The notes under the pieces: model-generated
What the model was told of the DNA's origin: nothing
Databases searched by the model: none
What the model saw: the letters and a program-made list of their open reading frames with translations, nothing else
Program-made: the position numbers and the translations under genes
NCBI GenBank assembly: GCA_947496145.1
Contig: CANMBS010000010.1
Span: 59,555 to 123,554, forward strand
Direction of reading: 5' to 3'
DNA: 64,000 nt
Source of the DNA: an uncultured Pseudovibrio sp.
GTDB taxonomy: Bacteria; Pseudomonadota; Alphaproteobacteria; Rhizobiales; Stappiaceae
Shown: piece after piece, positions 17,418 to 27,672 of the stretch
Layout: every line of letters begins with the position of its first letter
Numbering within the stretch: the stretch's first letter is position 1

Positions 17418-18605
17418 TTAGGACGCTGCGCCCAGTCTTGTACTCCTTATAAGGCATATAATTACATATGCGCCTAAGAATCCTGCAAATATCAGTGGTA
17501 ATCCGGCGGAACCCCACGCGGAAAGAGCAATGCCTGTGGTTGTTGGGCCAACCAGTTGCCCCAGAGAATACATCAGCACAAAGGCTGCATTGGCTGATGC
17601 GAGGTCTGCGCCTGTAAAGCGCGCACCCAGATGAGTGAGACCCACTGTGTACAGCCCTGCAATTACGCCGCCCCACACAAAGAGGAGCGTGAGGAGCCCA
17701 TAAAAACTGCTGGAAAGCGGTATAAGAAGGAGGGCACCGACAACGCCGAATGCCCCGCAATATGCCAGTAGGTGGCGGCGATCCATTCTATCAGATAGCA
17801 AGCCAAGCGGGATCTGAAAGATAACACTGCCAGCCCCCATTGCTGAAACCAGAAGGGTTGCCATCGCCGGTGTCAGGCCAGTTTTCAGCCCAAAAAGCGG
17901 GAGCAATGAGATGCCTGACTGCTCAATTGCTCCAAACACGAACCCAGCTAGCGTGGCCGCTGGGGCAATCCACAAGAATGCGTAAATTTTTGACGTGGAT
18001 TTATCCTCAATTCGTGGTGCTGCACTGAAGCCGACAAGGACAGGCAGAGCTGCCAGAATGATTCCGGCGCTGGCGAGTACAAAAGGCAATGCCCCTGAGG
18101 TTCCTGCAAATGTCAGGATGAGTGGGCCGGAGGCAAAGCCAAGAGAGAGCACTGTGGCGTATATACCCATCAGGAAACCGCGTTGTTTTGGAGGGGCCAG
18201 CGCATTGATCCAGAATTCAGAGAGGATGAAGGCCGCTGTTGCTGCGCCATGGAAAAGGAGTCTTAGCGGAAACCAGACCCAGAAATTTTTAGTCAGATAG
18301 AACAGGGGCAATGAAATGCCTGCTATCAGAAGGCAAAGCAGAAGTGACTGGGGCGTTCCCAGTTTACGTGCAAGGTAGGGCGCTACTGGAGTTGCGAGGA
18401 TTGAGGCGACACCAGAAAAAGCGGTGTTGATGCCGATCCATGTGGTGCCGATGCCGCGTGCTTCCAGCGTAAGCGCCAAAAGAGGCAGGCTTGCTGATAA
18501 GGACAGGCCAACCGCTGAAATTGCAGCAATCGCTGCGGCTATGCCGCGAATCTGTGTATGGGAGAGGGCGTGGGTTAAGGACTTCACTATCTGTACCAAT
18601 TGCAC
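17418..18605 (-). CDS. MFS transporter
   Basis: 395 residues with 12 hydrophobic segments and the MFS loop 2-3 region (APYLARKLGTPQSLLL) and loop 8-9 region (GLLSDRMDRRHLLAY) recognisable. It belongs to the YcaD/YfcJ-like group of small drug or metabolite exporters; the substrate is unknown. Start is GTG 18605; no better ATG lies nearby. It sits between rpmG and the NUDIX gene on the same strand, an order conserved in related genomes as far as I recall. Confidence 0.85.
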   Translation of the reverse strand: MQLVQIVKSLTHALSHTQIRGIAAAIAAISAVGLSLSASLPLLALTLEARGIGTTWIGINTAFSGVASILATPVAPYLARKLGTPQSLLLCLLIAGISLPLFYLTKNFWVWFPLRLLFHGAATAAFILSEFWINALAPPKQRGFLMGIYATVLSLGFASGPLILTFAGTSGALPFVLASAGIILAALPVLVGFSAAPRIEDKSTSKIYAFLWIAPAATLAGFVFGAIEQSGISLLPLFGLKTGLTPAMATLLVSAMGAGSVIFQIPLGLLSDRMDRRHLLAYCGAFGVVGALLLIPLSSSFYGLLTLLFVWGGVIAGLYTVGLTHLGARFTGADLASANAAFVLMYSLGQLVGPTTTGIALSAWGSAGLPLIFAGFLGAYVIICLIRSTRLGAAS

Positions 18606-18866
18606 GCTGGCATTCTATATTTTCCGGGAGCCTGCGTCATTGCATTTTCGCTGAAGAAATTGGCGTCTTTGCGGGGCAGGTTGTTGTTGCTTAACTGGTC
18701 TTGCAGTTATGGGCCACCGGTTCAAGTTACTCCGGTCAAGACATATGCCGGACATTCGTCAGAGGGCAAGTGATTTCGGTCTCTAACTGTTCTGTTGAGG
18801 TTTGTGGAACGGGCGGCGGTGGGTGGTGTGCGGCACTCCATATAATTAGAACGCCGCAGGGTCTTG

Positions 18867-19628
18867 TCAAATTTCTTCGCGGGCGAAGCCGTCGTTCTTC
18901 CAGTAGTAGTAAGGTACAGGTCCATCTGGAGAAAGGTCCGGGTCAGTTGCCAGACGATGTTCCAAATCCGTCAGCACGGCCAGTGTGATGCGTGGCAGGT
19001 CCAGTTCCTTGCACTGTGCGATTGGCAACCACTGAAGTTCTTCCAGCTCTTCTGTCGGGCCAATGCCGGTTTCCAGTTTATGAGCGATCTGGTCAGCCCA
19101 AACAGCAAAGAAACGTGCATCAAAACGGCGTGTTCTGCCCGGAGGAGTGATGGCCCGTGCAACGAAGCGTAGTGGCTCAAGGTCAGGCATAATGCCTAGT
19201 TCATCAAAAGCCTTAAAACCCGGGCCGATTGGATCTGCCCGTTTTTCGGTTCTGGTGCCGACAAACAGCCCGGCTTCTTCATAGGTTTCGCGAATAGCTG
19301 CGATTGCCAGAGCCCGCAGGCGGCTTTCGGTTTTGATCTGCTTTTTGTCGTAGTTGAGCTTGGTGAGCACATCCGGATGATAGTCCCGTGCATATTTTAC
19401 ACGGCTGTCTTCAGAATCAACGCGGCCACCAGGGAATACAAATTTACCGGGCATGAACTTGTGCGCCATGTGGCGTTTGCCCATGAGCAGGTGCAGGGAG
19501 CCATCTTCCTTGCGGTCTAAAATAAGCAGTGTTGAGGCGTCTTTCGGCCTTAATGGTTGAGCGTTCGGGTCTTTGTTTTCTTCCGCACGCTCAACTTTAA
19601 CTTCGTTCGTCAGGTCTTGGGTCGACAT
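18867..19628 (-). CDS. NUDIX hydrolase
   Basis: 253 residues. The Nudix box is split by an insert: GKFVFPGGRVDSED, then after about 35 residues RALAIAAIRETYEEAGL, which has the catalytic REXXEE pattern. The insert and overall length are like the NUDT19/NUDT7-type group that acts on CoA esters or similar. Substrate is not certain. Ends with YYYWKNDGFAREEI. The gene begins three bases after the DUF983 stop and is probably cotranscribed with it and RNase R. Confidence 0.88.
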   Translation of the reverse strand: MSTQDLTNEVKVERAEENKDPNAQPLRPKDASTLLILDRKEDGSLHLLMGKRHMAHKFMPGKFVFPGGRVDSEDSRVKYARDYHPDVLTKLNYDKKQIKTESRLRALAIAAIRETYEEAGLFVGTRTEKRADPIGPGFKAFDELGIMPDLEPLRFVARAITPPGRTRRFDARFFAVWADQIAHKLETGIGPTEELEELQWLPIAQCKELDLPRITLAVLTDLEHRLATDPDLSPDGPVPYYYWKNDGFAREEI

Positions 19629-19631
19629 TCC

Positions 19632-20048
19632 TTACCTCTGGTTGGCCCGTGTTGAGCCAAAACTAGGGGCTTTGCCAGCTGTTGCAAAGCCATCCATACG
19701 TAGTGCCCATTGTAAGCCAACCAGTGCCCCCTTAATAGGGCGCAGGAATGCCAGAGACATGATGAGTGTCAGCGGTAGCCAGATTGACATATGTAGCCAC
19801 ATGGGCGGCACATAAGCCATCTCTACCCACATTGCCAGCGCCACTACCACATGGCCGACAATGAAGATTGTAAAGTAGGGAGGTGCATCATCCGCACGGT
19901 GGTGGTGAAGCTCTTCCCCGCAGTTTTCGCAGGAGTGTTTTACACGAAGATAACCGTCGAAGGTTTGTCCAATGCCGCAAGAAGGGCACTTGCACCGAAA
20001 ACCGCGCAGTACCGCTTCTCCTGTATTCCGATCTTTATAGGTCGCCAT
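19632..20048 (-). CDS. DUF983 family membrane protein
   Basis: 138 residues. An N-terminal zinc ribbon (CKCPSCG and CENCGEEL, residues 19-45) is followed by two hydrophobic segments (TIFIVGHVVVALAMWVEMAY; IWLPLTLIMSLAFLRPIKG). The topology and the phrase RADDAPPYFTIF are characteristic of DUF983, a family often near cytochrome oxidase assembly genes but also in this RNase R context. Function unknown. Confidence 0.9.
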   Translation of the reverse strand: MATYKDRNTGEAVLRGFRCKCPSCGIGQTFDGYLRVKHSCENCGEELHHHRADDAPPYFTIFIVGHVVVALAMWVEMAYVPPMWLHMSIWLPLTLIMSLAFLRPIKGALVGLQWALRMDGFATAGKAPSFGSTRANQR

Positions 20049-20092
20049 ATTGCCTGCCTTATCCGTCCATTAATGCAGGGCGTGCGCAGATG

Positions 20093-22408
20093 TTATTTAC
20101 GCCTTCGCCTATTTTTGTCTTTCGAGCGGCGTAACCCTTTTGGTTTGCTTTTGTTTCTCTCTTGCCAGCCTTTGTGCTTAGCAACCCGTCCCGCTGCTTC
20201 GCTTTTAGACTTGCCTTCAGATAGCATCTCAAACCGCAAAGCGCCTGCAAATGGAGCCGCTTCCACCAGTTTGACCTGCACAGCATCACCAAGCTGATAG
20301 GTTTCACCTGTCGCTCTGCCCACAAGGGCATGAGCTGATTCTACATACTCATAGTAATCAATACCAATGGTAGATGCAGGAATGAAGCCGTCTGCGCCAT
20401 TTTGTAGCAGTTTGACGAAGAGGCCGGACTTGGTCACTCCGGCAATTCTACCGGAAAATTCCGCGCCTACACGCTCACACAGGTAAAGGGCGATCAGGCG
20501 GTCGATGGTTTCGCGTTCAGCCAGCATTGCCCGGCGTTCTGTGGCGGAAATTTCTGCTGCGATGGCAGGCAGTTTTTCTTCGATGCCGTAGGGCAGGCCA
20601 TCATCTCCCAAGCCTAACGCACGGATCAGAGCACGATGAACGATCAAATCTGCGTAGCGGCGGATCGGGGAGGTGAAGTGCGCGTAACGCCGCAGGTTAA
20701 GTCCGAAGTGCCCTATGTTCTCTGAGTTGTATTCTGCTTGTGCCTGTGAGCGCAGTACGACCTCTGAGACCATGGTGGCGCTGGCGGTGTCCTTGAACTT
20801 GTCGAGGATGTTGTTGAACACAGAAGCGCGCAGCCCGCCGATATGGGGCAGCTTGACGTTCAGTGTAGACAGGAACTCGCGCAGGTTTTCCAGCTTTTCG
20901 GGCGTTGAGGCGTCGTGTACGCGGTAAAGCAGGGGGGAGTTGCGCTTTTCCAACTCTTCGGCAGCTGCAACGTTTGCCTGAATCATGCACTCTTCGATGA
21001 GCTTGTGGGCATCCAGACGTTCGGGGATGACGATCTGGTCCACTGTGCCATCTTCTTTGAGCAGAATGCGGCGCTCTGGCAGGTCCAGTTCAAGGGGCTG
21101 GCGCTTGTCGCGGCCCTTTTTCAGGATCTCATAGGCAGCCCAGAGTGGCTTCAGCACTGGTTCCAGCAATGGTCCGGTGGTGTCGTCTGTAACTCCCTCA
21201 ATGGCCTTCTGGGCTTGCTGGTAAGACAGTTTAGCAGCGCTGCGCATGATCACACGGTGGAACGAGTGAGAGATTTTCTTACCATTCCTGTCGAAGACCA
21301 TCCGTGTCGCCATGGAGGGGCGGTCTTCTTTTTCGCGTAATGAGCACAGGTTGTTGGAGATGCGTTCCGGCAGCATCGGGATGACACGGTCAGGGAAATA
21401 GACCGAGTTGCCACGCAGCAATGCTTCTTTGTCCATCGGAGAGCCGGGTGTCACATAAGCTGCAACATCTGCGATTGCCACGTAGACAATGCAGCCGCCT
21501 TCGTTTTCCGGATTATCATCCAGTTGGGCGTAGACTGCGTCGTCGTGGTCTTTTGCAGTTGCCGGATCGATGGTGATCAGCGGGATTGCACGCCAGTCTT
21601 CACGGCCCTTGTTGCCAGCCGGTTTGATGTTCTCCGATTCTGCAATCACAGCGCCCGGGAACTCATTACGGATGCCTTGGGTGTGCAGCGCGATTTCAGA
21701 GACCGCCATTTCGGAAGTGGTGGAGCCGAAGCGTTTGACCACACGTCCGCGTGGTGTGCCATATCTGCCGACTTTGTGAACTTCGATTTTGACGAGGTCA
21801 CCATCATCAGAGTCCAGCAGCTCGCGTGGATCAACGTCAATCTCGCGTTGTTTGCGGTCAACTGGTTCCAGTGTTGCGGCTTTGGTTGCTTTGTTGATGC
21901 GCAGGATGCCGAGAATATCGGTGTCGTGGTTCTCAAGGCGTTTCATAACGCGCACGACATGTTGCGCCTCTGGTCCGGCCTCGTGTTCGTCCATCAGCTT
22001 GACGAGGGCGCGGTCGCCCACACCGGGAACCGGATTGAATTTGTTTTTGTTCCTTTGCGGCAGAACCAGCACATTTGGCGGTTCGCCGTGCTCTTCATCC
22101 CAGTTCATCGGAATGGCGAGCATTTCGCCGTCGCCGGTTCTACCTGTGATTTTAACGACAAAGACAGGGGGCAGGTCACCGGGGCGCAGCATACGCTTGC
22201 GACGTTTTTCGATGTGACCGCTCTCAGCCAGATCTTTGAGCATTCGTTTGAGGGGGATACGCGCGGCACCGACGATGCCAAAATGGCGGGCGATTTCGCG
22301 TTTGCCAGCTTTGCCGGGATTGTCGGCAATAAATTTTAAGATATCTTCGCGGGAAGGCATTTCTGCCGGTCCCTTGTGTCTTTTTTCAGCGGCCTTTTTT
22401 CGGCTCAA
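20093..22408 (-). CDS. rnr: ribonuclease R
   Basis: A processive 3'-5' exoribonuclease of 771 residues. Order: N-terminal winged helix (REDILKFIADNPGKAGKREIARHF), cold-shock domains, the RNB catalytic domain with DPATAKDHDDAVYAQ (four metal-binding Asp) and YAHFTSPIRRYADLIVHRAL, then the S1 domain (GAEFSGRIAGVTKSGLFVKL) and a Lys/Arg-rich tail ending DKNRRRRK. The start at 22408 is TTG; an ATG at 22360 with AAGGGA upstream is the alternative and would remove 16 basic residues. It lies downstream of topA on the same strand. Confidence 0.96.
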   Translation of the reverse strand: MSRKKAAEKRHKGPAEMPSREDILKFIADNPGKAGKREIARHFGIVGAARIPLKRMLKDLAESGHIEKRRKRMLRPGDLPPVFVVKITGRTGDGEMLAIPMNWDEEHGEPPNVLVLPQRNKNKFNPVPGVGDRALVKLMDEHEAGPEAQHVVRVMKRLENHDTDILGILRINKATKAATLEPVDRKQREIDVDPRELLDSDDGDLVKIEVHKVGRYGTPRGRVVKRFGSTTSEMAVSEIALHTQGIRNEFPGAVIAESENIKPAGNKGREDWRAIPLITIDPATAKDHDDAVYAQLDDNPENEGGCIVYVAIADVAAYVTPGSPMDKEALLRGNSVYFPDRVIPMLPERISNNLCSLREKEDRPSMATRMVFDRNGKKISHSFHRVIMRSAAKLSYQQAQKAIEGVTDDTTGPLLEPVLKPLWAAYEILKKGRDKRQPLELDLPERRILLKEDGTVDQIVIPERLDAHKLIEECMIQANVAAAEELEKRNSPLLYRVHDASTPEKLENLREFLSTLNVKLPHIGGLRASVFNNILDKFKDTASATMVSEVVLRSQAQAEYNSENIGHFGLNLRRYAHFTSPIRRYADLIVHRALIRALGLGDDGLPYGIEEKLPAIAAEISATERRAMLAERETIDRLIALYLCERVGAEFSGRIAGVTKSGLFVKLLQNGADGFIPASTIGIDYYEYVESAHALVGRATGETYQLGDAVQVKLVEAAPFAGALRFEMLSEGKSKSEAAGRVAKHKGWQERNKSKPKGLRRSKDKNRRRRK

Positions 22409-22439
22409 TTTATCTCATCCAGTGCAGCATACTGCTGCG

Positions 22440-22467
22440 AAAAGGGGCTTCCTATGGTCGGAAGCCC
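22440..22467 (-). terminator. possible terminator between topA and rnr
   Basis: Perfect 8-bp stem GGGCTTCC / GGAAGCCC with a 7-base loop; on the minus strand it is followed by CTTTT. The short T-tract suggests partial termination. Confidence 0.5.
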
Positions 22468-22502
22468 TCGTGTTTCGTTATCCGGAGAGTAACGTCAGGG
22501 TC

Positions 22503-25298
22503 TTAACCCTTCTTCGCGTTGACCAGTTCAATTGCCTGTTCGCGGGTTACCGTCTCCGGGTCTGTTCCTTTAGGCAGGGAAACGAACTCCTTGCCCCATT
22601 TGATCCGAATGCCGAGACGGCCACTGTCACGCAGCTCCATTGCTCCACCATCCGGGTGATCGCCAAATTCTTTCAGTGCCCCTTTAGACGCTGCTTTCTT
22701 GGCGGTTGTTTTCTTTGCTGCTGCCTTTTTGGCAGGGGCTTTTTTCTTGCCTTTGGTCGCTGCCTTTGCGTTTACAAGCTCAATGGCCTGTTCCAGCGTG
22801 ACAGCTTCCGGTGCAACATCCTTTGGAAGGGTTGCGTTGATCTTTTCCCATTTCACATAGGGGCCGTAGCGACCGGAATAGACATTGATAGCACCGCCAT
22901 CAGGGTGGTCGCCCAGCTCTTTGAGTGGTTTGGCGGCAGCTCTGCGGCCTCCACCCTTGGCGCGTTTTTCTGCGATCAGGGTCACGGCGCGGTTGATGCC
23001 GACAGAGAAGACTTCGTCCGGGCTGTCCAGATTGGCATAGGTGCCATCATGGAGCACGAACGGACCAAAACGACCCAGACCAGCAGTGATCATGTTGCCA
23101 TCTTCAGGATGTGGTCCCACTTCGCGCGGAAGTGAAAGCAACTGAAGTGCTTTTTCCAGATCAAGGTCGGCTGCGCTCCAGCCACGCGGCAGGGAAGAGC
23201 GTTTTGGTTTGGCTTCTTCGCCCAGCTGTACATATGGGCCGAAACGACCGACGCGCAAGGAAACTTCCAATCCGGTTTCCGGGTCAAGGCCGAGAACCTG
23301 CGGTCCATCACCCGCAGTACCTGCATCTGAAGCGCCGCCAGAGGTAAGCTGGCGGGTGTAATCGCAGTGTGGTGGGTTTTCGTTTGGCTCTTTGCCGTCT
23401 TTTTTGTCTTTGTTGTAGTTGGAGCACCCAACAAAGGCTCCGAAGCGGGAGACTTTCAAAGACAGGCGGCCAGTTTCACATTTGGGGCACTTGCGCGGAT
23501 CAGAACCGTCTTCTTTATCTGGGAAGACGTGCGCTTTGAGGGTTTCGTTCAGAGCGTCCAGTACTTCGGTATTGGAGCGCTTGATGACCTCATCACAAAT
23601 CTCGTGGAACGGGTTCCAGAAGTCGCGCAAAACAGCCTTCCATTCCAAGTCACCAGCGGAAATCTTATCGAGCTGATCTTCAAGGCTTGCGGTAAAGTCG
23701 TACTCCACATAGCGGTTGAAGAAATCTTCAAGGAAGGCAATGACCAGACGGCCTTTATCCTGAGGGATCAGGCGTTTTTTGTCCAGTTCCACATAGCCAC
23801 GGTCCCGCAGAGTTTGCAGGGTTGCAGCGTAGGTAGATGGGCGACCGATGCCGAGCTCTTCCATTTTCTTCACCAGTGTCGCTTCGGTGAAGCGTGGTGG
23901 TGGTTCTGTGAAGTGCTGGTTGGCTTCAATGCCTTTGCGATCAAGACTGTCGCCTCGGCTCATTGGTGGCAGGCGCTTGCTTTCCTCGTCTTCCTCATCA
24001 TCTTTACCTTCCTGATAAAGGGTGAGGAAGCCGTCAAAGCGAACAACGGAGCCTGAGGCGCGCAGGGCTGCCTTCTTTGCGCCGTTGGTTGCTTCAATAT
24101 CAACTGTGGTGCGTTCCAGAACGGCAGATTCCATCTGGGAGGCGATGGTCCGCTTCCAGATCAGTTCGTAAAGACGAGCGCCGTCTTCGTCAAGGAACTT
24201 TGCCATGTCGCGTGGATGACGGGAAAGGTCCGTCGGGCGGATCGCTTCGTGTGCTTCTTGTGCGTTCTTCGCTTTGGATGAGTATTCGCGTGGTTTGGAA
24301 GGTACATACTCATTGCCGTAGCGGGAGCCGATTACACTGCGGGCGCTTTGGATCGCTTCAGGTGCAATTTGCACACCGTCGGTACGCATATATGTGATCA
24401 GGCCGGTGGTTTCACCGCCGATATTGGCCCCTTCATAGAGCTTCTGCGCAACCTGCATGGTGCGGGCTGCTGCAAAGCCGAGTTTACGGGAAGCTTCCTG
24501 CTGAAGAGTAGAGGTGGTGAACGGCGCAGATGGATTGCGGCGTTGTGGCTTGCTTTCAACATTGGCAACAGAAAAGCTGGCTCCATCAAGCATCTGCTTG
24601 ATCGCGGTGGCTTGCTGTTCATTCTTAATGTCGAGGCGTGTGATCTTCTGACCATCGAAACCAGTAAGGCGTGCCTGAACAGCTGCGTTTTCCGGTGTGT
24701 TCAGATTTGCCAGAATGGACCAGTATTCCTGAGACAGGAAGGTCTCGATCTCGTTCTCACGCTGGCAAACAAGGCGCAGGGCCACAGACTGTACGCGGCC
24801 TGCTGAGCGTGCACCCGGCAGCTTGCGCCACAGAACGGGAGAGAGTGTAAAGCCTACAAGGTAATCCAGTGCGCGGCGGGCGAGATATGCGTCCACAAGT
24901 GGAACATCCAGCTCGCGCGGGTTCTGCATGGCTTCCAGAATGGAGCTTTTGGTGATGGCGTTGAACACCACGCGCTCAATCTTTTTGTCCTTAAGGACGC
25001 GCTTCTTCTTCAGAACTTCCAGTACGTGCCAGGAAATGGCTTCCCCTTCGCGGTCGGGGTCAGTTGCGAGAATAAGGCGGTCTGCCTCCTTCACCGCGCT
25101 GGCGATATCCGACAGGCGCTTTTGAGATTTGGAATCCACTGACCAGGACATGGCAAAGTCGTCATCGGGGAGCACAGAGCCATCCTTAGGAGGCAGGTCG
25201 CGCACATGTCCGTAGGACGCCAGAACTGTATAGTCCTTGCCCAGATACTTGTTAATGGTCTTGGCTTTCGCCGGTGATTCCACAATGACTACGTTCAT
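22503..25298 (-). CDS. topA: DNA topoisomerase I
   Basis: A type IA topoisomerase of 931 residues that relaxes negative supercoils. The TOPRIM domain opens with VVIVESPAKAKTINKYLG and contains LATDPDREGEAISWH. The active-site Tyr is in GLITYMRTDGVQ. After the core comes a CPKC ... CSNY zinc finger, then three C-terminal repeats of the form GDHPDGG ... LPKG ... T-EQAIELVNAK, the last two separated by a Lys/Ala-rich linker (KKKAPAKKAAAKK). Start is ATG 25298. An upstream extension to 25400 does not resemble the family. Confidence 0.97.
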   Translation of the reverse strand: MNVVIVESPAKAKTINKYLGKDYTVLASYGHVRDLPPKDGSVLPDDDFAMSWSVDSKSQKRLSDIASAVKEADRLILATDPDREGEAISWHVLEVLKKKRVLKDKKIERVVFNAITKSSILEAMQNPRELDVPLVDAYLARRALDYLVGFTLSPVLWRKLPGARSAGRVQSVALRLVCQRENEIETFLSQEYWSILANLNTPENAAVQARLTGFDGQKITRLDIKNEQQATAIKQMLDGASFSVANVESKPQRRNPSAPFTTSTLQQEASRKLGFAAARTMQVAQKLYEGANIGGETTGLITYMRTDGVQIAPEAIQSARSVIGSRYGNEYVPSKPREYSSKAKNAQEAHEAIRPTDLSRHPRDMAKFLDEDGARLYELIWKRTIASQMESAVLERTTVDIEATNGAKKAALRASGSVVRFDGFLTLYQEGKDDEEDEESKRLPPMSRGDSLDRKGIEANQHFTEPPPRFTEATLVKKMEELGIGRPSTYAATLQTLRDRGYVELDKKRLIPQDKGRLVIAFLEDFFNRYVEYDFTASLEDQLDKISAGDLEWKAVLRDFWNPFHEICDEVIKRSNTEVLDALNETLKAHVFPDKEDGSDPRKCPKCETGRLSLKVSRFGAFVGCSNYNKDKKDGKEPNENPPHCDYTRQLTSGGASDAGTAGDGPQVLGLDPETGLEVSLRVGRFGPYVQLGEEAKPKRSSLPRGWSAADLDLEKALQLLSLPREVGPHPEDGNMITAGLGRFGPFVLHDGTYANLDSPDEVFSVGINRAVTLIAEKRAKGGGRRAAAKPLKELGDHPDGGAINVYSGRYGPYVKWEKINATLPKDVAPEAVTLEQAIELVNAKAATKGKKKAPAKKAAAKKTTAKKAASKGALKEFGDHPDGGAMELRDSGRLGIRIKWGKEFVSLPKGTDPETVTREQAIELVNAKKG

Positions 25299-25605
25299 TG
25301 ATTTCCTGGCTTTCGCGTAAATCTCGTCTTGGAATTGATAAATCAAAAACCGTTTTATGAGTCGAGCCGACACAATCTCGGATCGCTTTTGCGCTGTCAA
25401 ATGGCCTTTTCAGATCAATAGGTCAAGAGCGGAAAACTCACTCCCTCAATTTTCCTTGGGCTGAATAATGGTTGTTCATGAGAATTAATTCAACCTTAAG
25501 TAATTTTATTGATTGATGTAAGTCTCAGATTGTAAAGCGCTTTTTACATCCTGAAGCTTGTGTCATGGTTGCGTATCAAGGTGAAAGAGCTTGCATAAAG
25601 ATCCC

Positions 25606-25827
25606 ATGTCAAAAAATGACAGAATAATTGAATCAGGTGATGTTGCTGATTATTGCGCCAAAATGTGTCGTGAATTGAGTGAGCTTGCGCGGGCACATCG
25701 CTTGGAATTACTGGAATATCTGCTTGTGCTGGCAAAAAAGGAAGCTGAAAGTCAGGTGGACAGGGTCAAACCGGTTCAGAGGGATGTGCTTACAGATGCA
25801 AGGGAAGTTGAGAGTGAGTGTGTCTGA
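25606..25827 (+). CDS. small conserved hypothetical protein
   Basis: 73 residues starting ATG 25606 (MSKNDRIIESGDVADYCAKM), helical and acidic, with ELSELARAHRLELLEYLLVLAKKEAE in the middle. I think I have seen this type in other Hyphomicrobiales beside topA/dprA, without a known function. Its ribosome site is weak. Its stop lies five bases from the dprA end, and it is convergent with dprA and divergent from topA. The 300-base gap upstream holds the topA promoter region. Confidence 0.55.
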   Translation: MSKNDRIIESGDVADYCAKMCRELSELARAHRLELLEYLLVLAKKEAESQVDRVKPVQRDVLTDAREVESECV

Positions 25828-25832
25828 CTGGC

Positions 25833-27026
25833 CTATTTGTCTATATTGTTAATTAAGGACAGCTTGTTGGGTTTGTGGCGCTCTAAACGCCCGGCAAGTT
25901 CAATTTCCAGCAGGATGAGCTGGAGTGTTTGCAGGGATACACCTGTGAAGCGTAGCAATTCGTCCTGATCCACAGGCGTTCCACTCAGGGCATCCAGAAT
26001 TGCCTGCCGGTCCTGTTCTTTTGCATCAGATAGGGCGGTGTTTTCGCTCGCCCTGCTGTTACTTATTTGCGGCCAGATATGTGTGGGTTCTTCTACGCCG
26101 GGGTGCAGCAGCAGGGGCATGGATATCTTAGGTTCCATAATCTCCAACACATCTTCGGCAGACTGTATTAATGCTGCGCCTTGCTTAATCAGCTTGTTTG
26201 CGCCCACGGAGCGCGGATCCAGCGGGGAGCCGGGGACGGCGAGAATCTCGCGGTTCTGCTCCAGCGCATAGCGGGCTGTGTGAAGAGAGCCGGATTTTTC
26301 TGCGGCTTCGATAAGGATTACGCCCAGTGACATGCCTGAGATAAGACGGTTACGGCGCGGGAAATCTTGCGCCCGAGGGCTTCGGCCAATTGGCATTTCG
26401 GAGATGGCGGCACCGTTGGCGTGAAGCATCTTTGTAAATAACTCGTGATTTTCCTTGGGGTAGACATGATCAATGCCACCTGCAAACGCCGCGATTGTTC
26501 CTGCTTTTAAAGCAGCGCTGTGAGCTGCGCCATCAATACCGCGTGCCAGCCCTGAGATGATAGTAAAGCCATGAGATGACAGGTCTGCGGCTAGTTTTCC
26601 GGCAAATTTAGCCCCGGCTACGGAGCAGTTGCGTGCCCCTATGATCGCTATTGTTTTCTGAGTGCCGGTAAGCTCTTGCTGCAAGGGGTCTCTTGCGCGG
26701 ATCGCCAGCAACGGGGGTGGGGCATCAATGTGCCTGAGGAGCGGCGGATAGGCAGGTTCGCCAAGAGCGACAAGTCTTGCTCCTATCTTATAAAGGGAGG
26801 CTAATTCCTTTTCTGCCTTGTGTAATGAAAAAAGGCGATAAGTTTTCTTACCGCCTCTTCGGAAAAGCTCTGGCAGAGCATCCAATGCTGCTTGTGCTGA
26901 GCCGAAATGATTGAGCAGCTCGCGGAATGTATGTGGTCCTACATTTTCTGAGCGGATGAGACGAAGCCACGCGAGCCTTTGACTGTCACTTAAAAGTGGT
27001 GCCCGGCTTGTGGTGGCTGTCTCCAT
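25833..27026 (-). CDS. dprA: DNA-processing protein DprA
   Basis: 397 residues. A Rossmann-like core with IAIIGARNCSVAG and ISGLARGIDGAAHSAALKAG binds single-stranded DNA and, in transformable bacteria, loads RecA. The order is N-terminal SAM-like helices (SERLAWLRLIRSENVGPHTF region), the core (about 125-300) and a C-terminal winged helix (ILDALSGTPVDQDELLRFTGV). GAGGTAA precedes ATG 27026. It is the downstream partner of plsY, with five bases between. Confidence 0.95.
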   Translation of the reverse strand: METATTSRAPLLSDSQRLAWLRLIRSENVGPHTFRELLNHFGSAQAALDALPELFRRGGKKTYRLFSLHKAEKELASLYKIGARLVALGEPAYPPLLRHIDAPPPLLAIRARDPLQQELTGTQKTIAIIGARNCSVAGAKFAGKLAADLSSHGFTIISGLARGIDGAAHSAALKAGTIAAFAGGIDHVYPKENHELFTKMLHANGAAISEMPIGRSPRAQDFPRRNRLISGMSLGVILIEAAEKSGSLHTARYALEQNREILAVPGSPLDPRSVGANKLIKQGAALIQSAEDVLEIMEPKISMPLLLHPGVEEPTHIWPQISNSRASENTALSDAKEQDRQAILDALSGTPVDQDELLRFTGVSLQTLQLILLEIELAGRLERHKPNKLSLINNIDK

Positions 27027-27031
27027 TTACC

Positions 27032-27664
27032 TCATCCCCTGGAGCCGATCTTGCTTTCCTTACCTTTTACAAGGCGAGCAATGTTCTCGTGATGTTTTAC
27101 CCATAGCAAAACACTGAGTAACCCCATGATTTGCGCAATTTGCACTTGTCCGAAAGCCAGCAGAATAAAGGGAGTGACAAGGCTGGCGATTAGTGCTGAC
27201 AGGGATGAGTATCTGGTGATGTAGGCAGTCGCTATCCAGATGCCGATGAAGATAACGCCAGCAAGCCAGTACACACCAAGCAGAATGCCGATGTAAGTTG
27301 CAACGCCTTTGCCGCCCCTGAACCTGAGCCATACGGGGAACAGGTGCCCAAGAAAGGCACCGAGGCCCGCAATCAATGCTGCGTCTGTGCCCATGAAGAG
27401 GGCAATGACGACAACGGCCACAGTACCTTTCAAAGCATCACACAGGAGGGTGAAGGCAGCGAGCTTTTTGCTTCCTGTGCGCAGTACATTGGTTGTGCCG
27501 ATGTTGCCGGAGCCAATTTTGCGGATGTCGCCGTGGCCTGCCATTTTTGTGAAGAGCAGGCCAAAGGGAATGGAGCCCAACAAGTAGCCAAAGGCCAATG
27601 CAGCCAGATAGTAAGGTAAGTCAAAGGACCAGCTGATCGGGTCAGGCACGAGTGTGTTCTCCAT
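27032..27664 (-). CDS. plsY: glycerol-3-phosphate acyltransferase PlsY
   Basis: A membrane enzyme of 210 residues that transfers the acyl group of acyl-phosphate to glycerol-3-phosphate. The three motifs on the cytoplasmic loops are visible: [29 protein letters not shown] and [12 protein letters not shown]. It has five hydrophobic segments, as in the family. It lies between a long inverted repeat upstream and dprA. Confidence 0.96.
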   Translation of the reverse strand: MENTLVPDPISWSFDLPYYLAALAFGYLLGSIPFGLLFTKMAGHGDIRKIGSGNIGTTNVLRTGSKKLAAFTLLCDALKGTVAVVVIALFMGTDAALIAGLGAFLGHLFPVWLRFRGGKGVATYIGILLGVYWLAGVIFIGIWIATAYITRYSSLSALIASLVTPFILLAFGQVQIAQIMGLLSVLLWVKHHENIARLVKGKESKIGSRG

Positions 27665-27672
27665 ATGTTACT

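Noticed and set aside
18701..18760. tRNA-like GGTTCAAGT segment
   Set aside because: No matching acceptor and anticodon stems were found.
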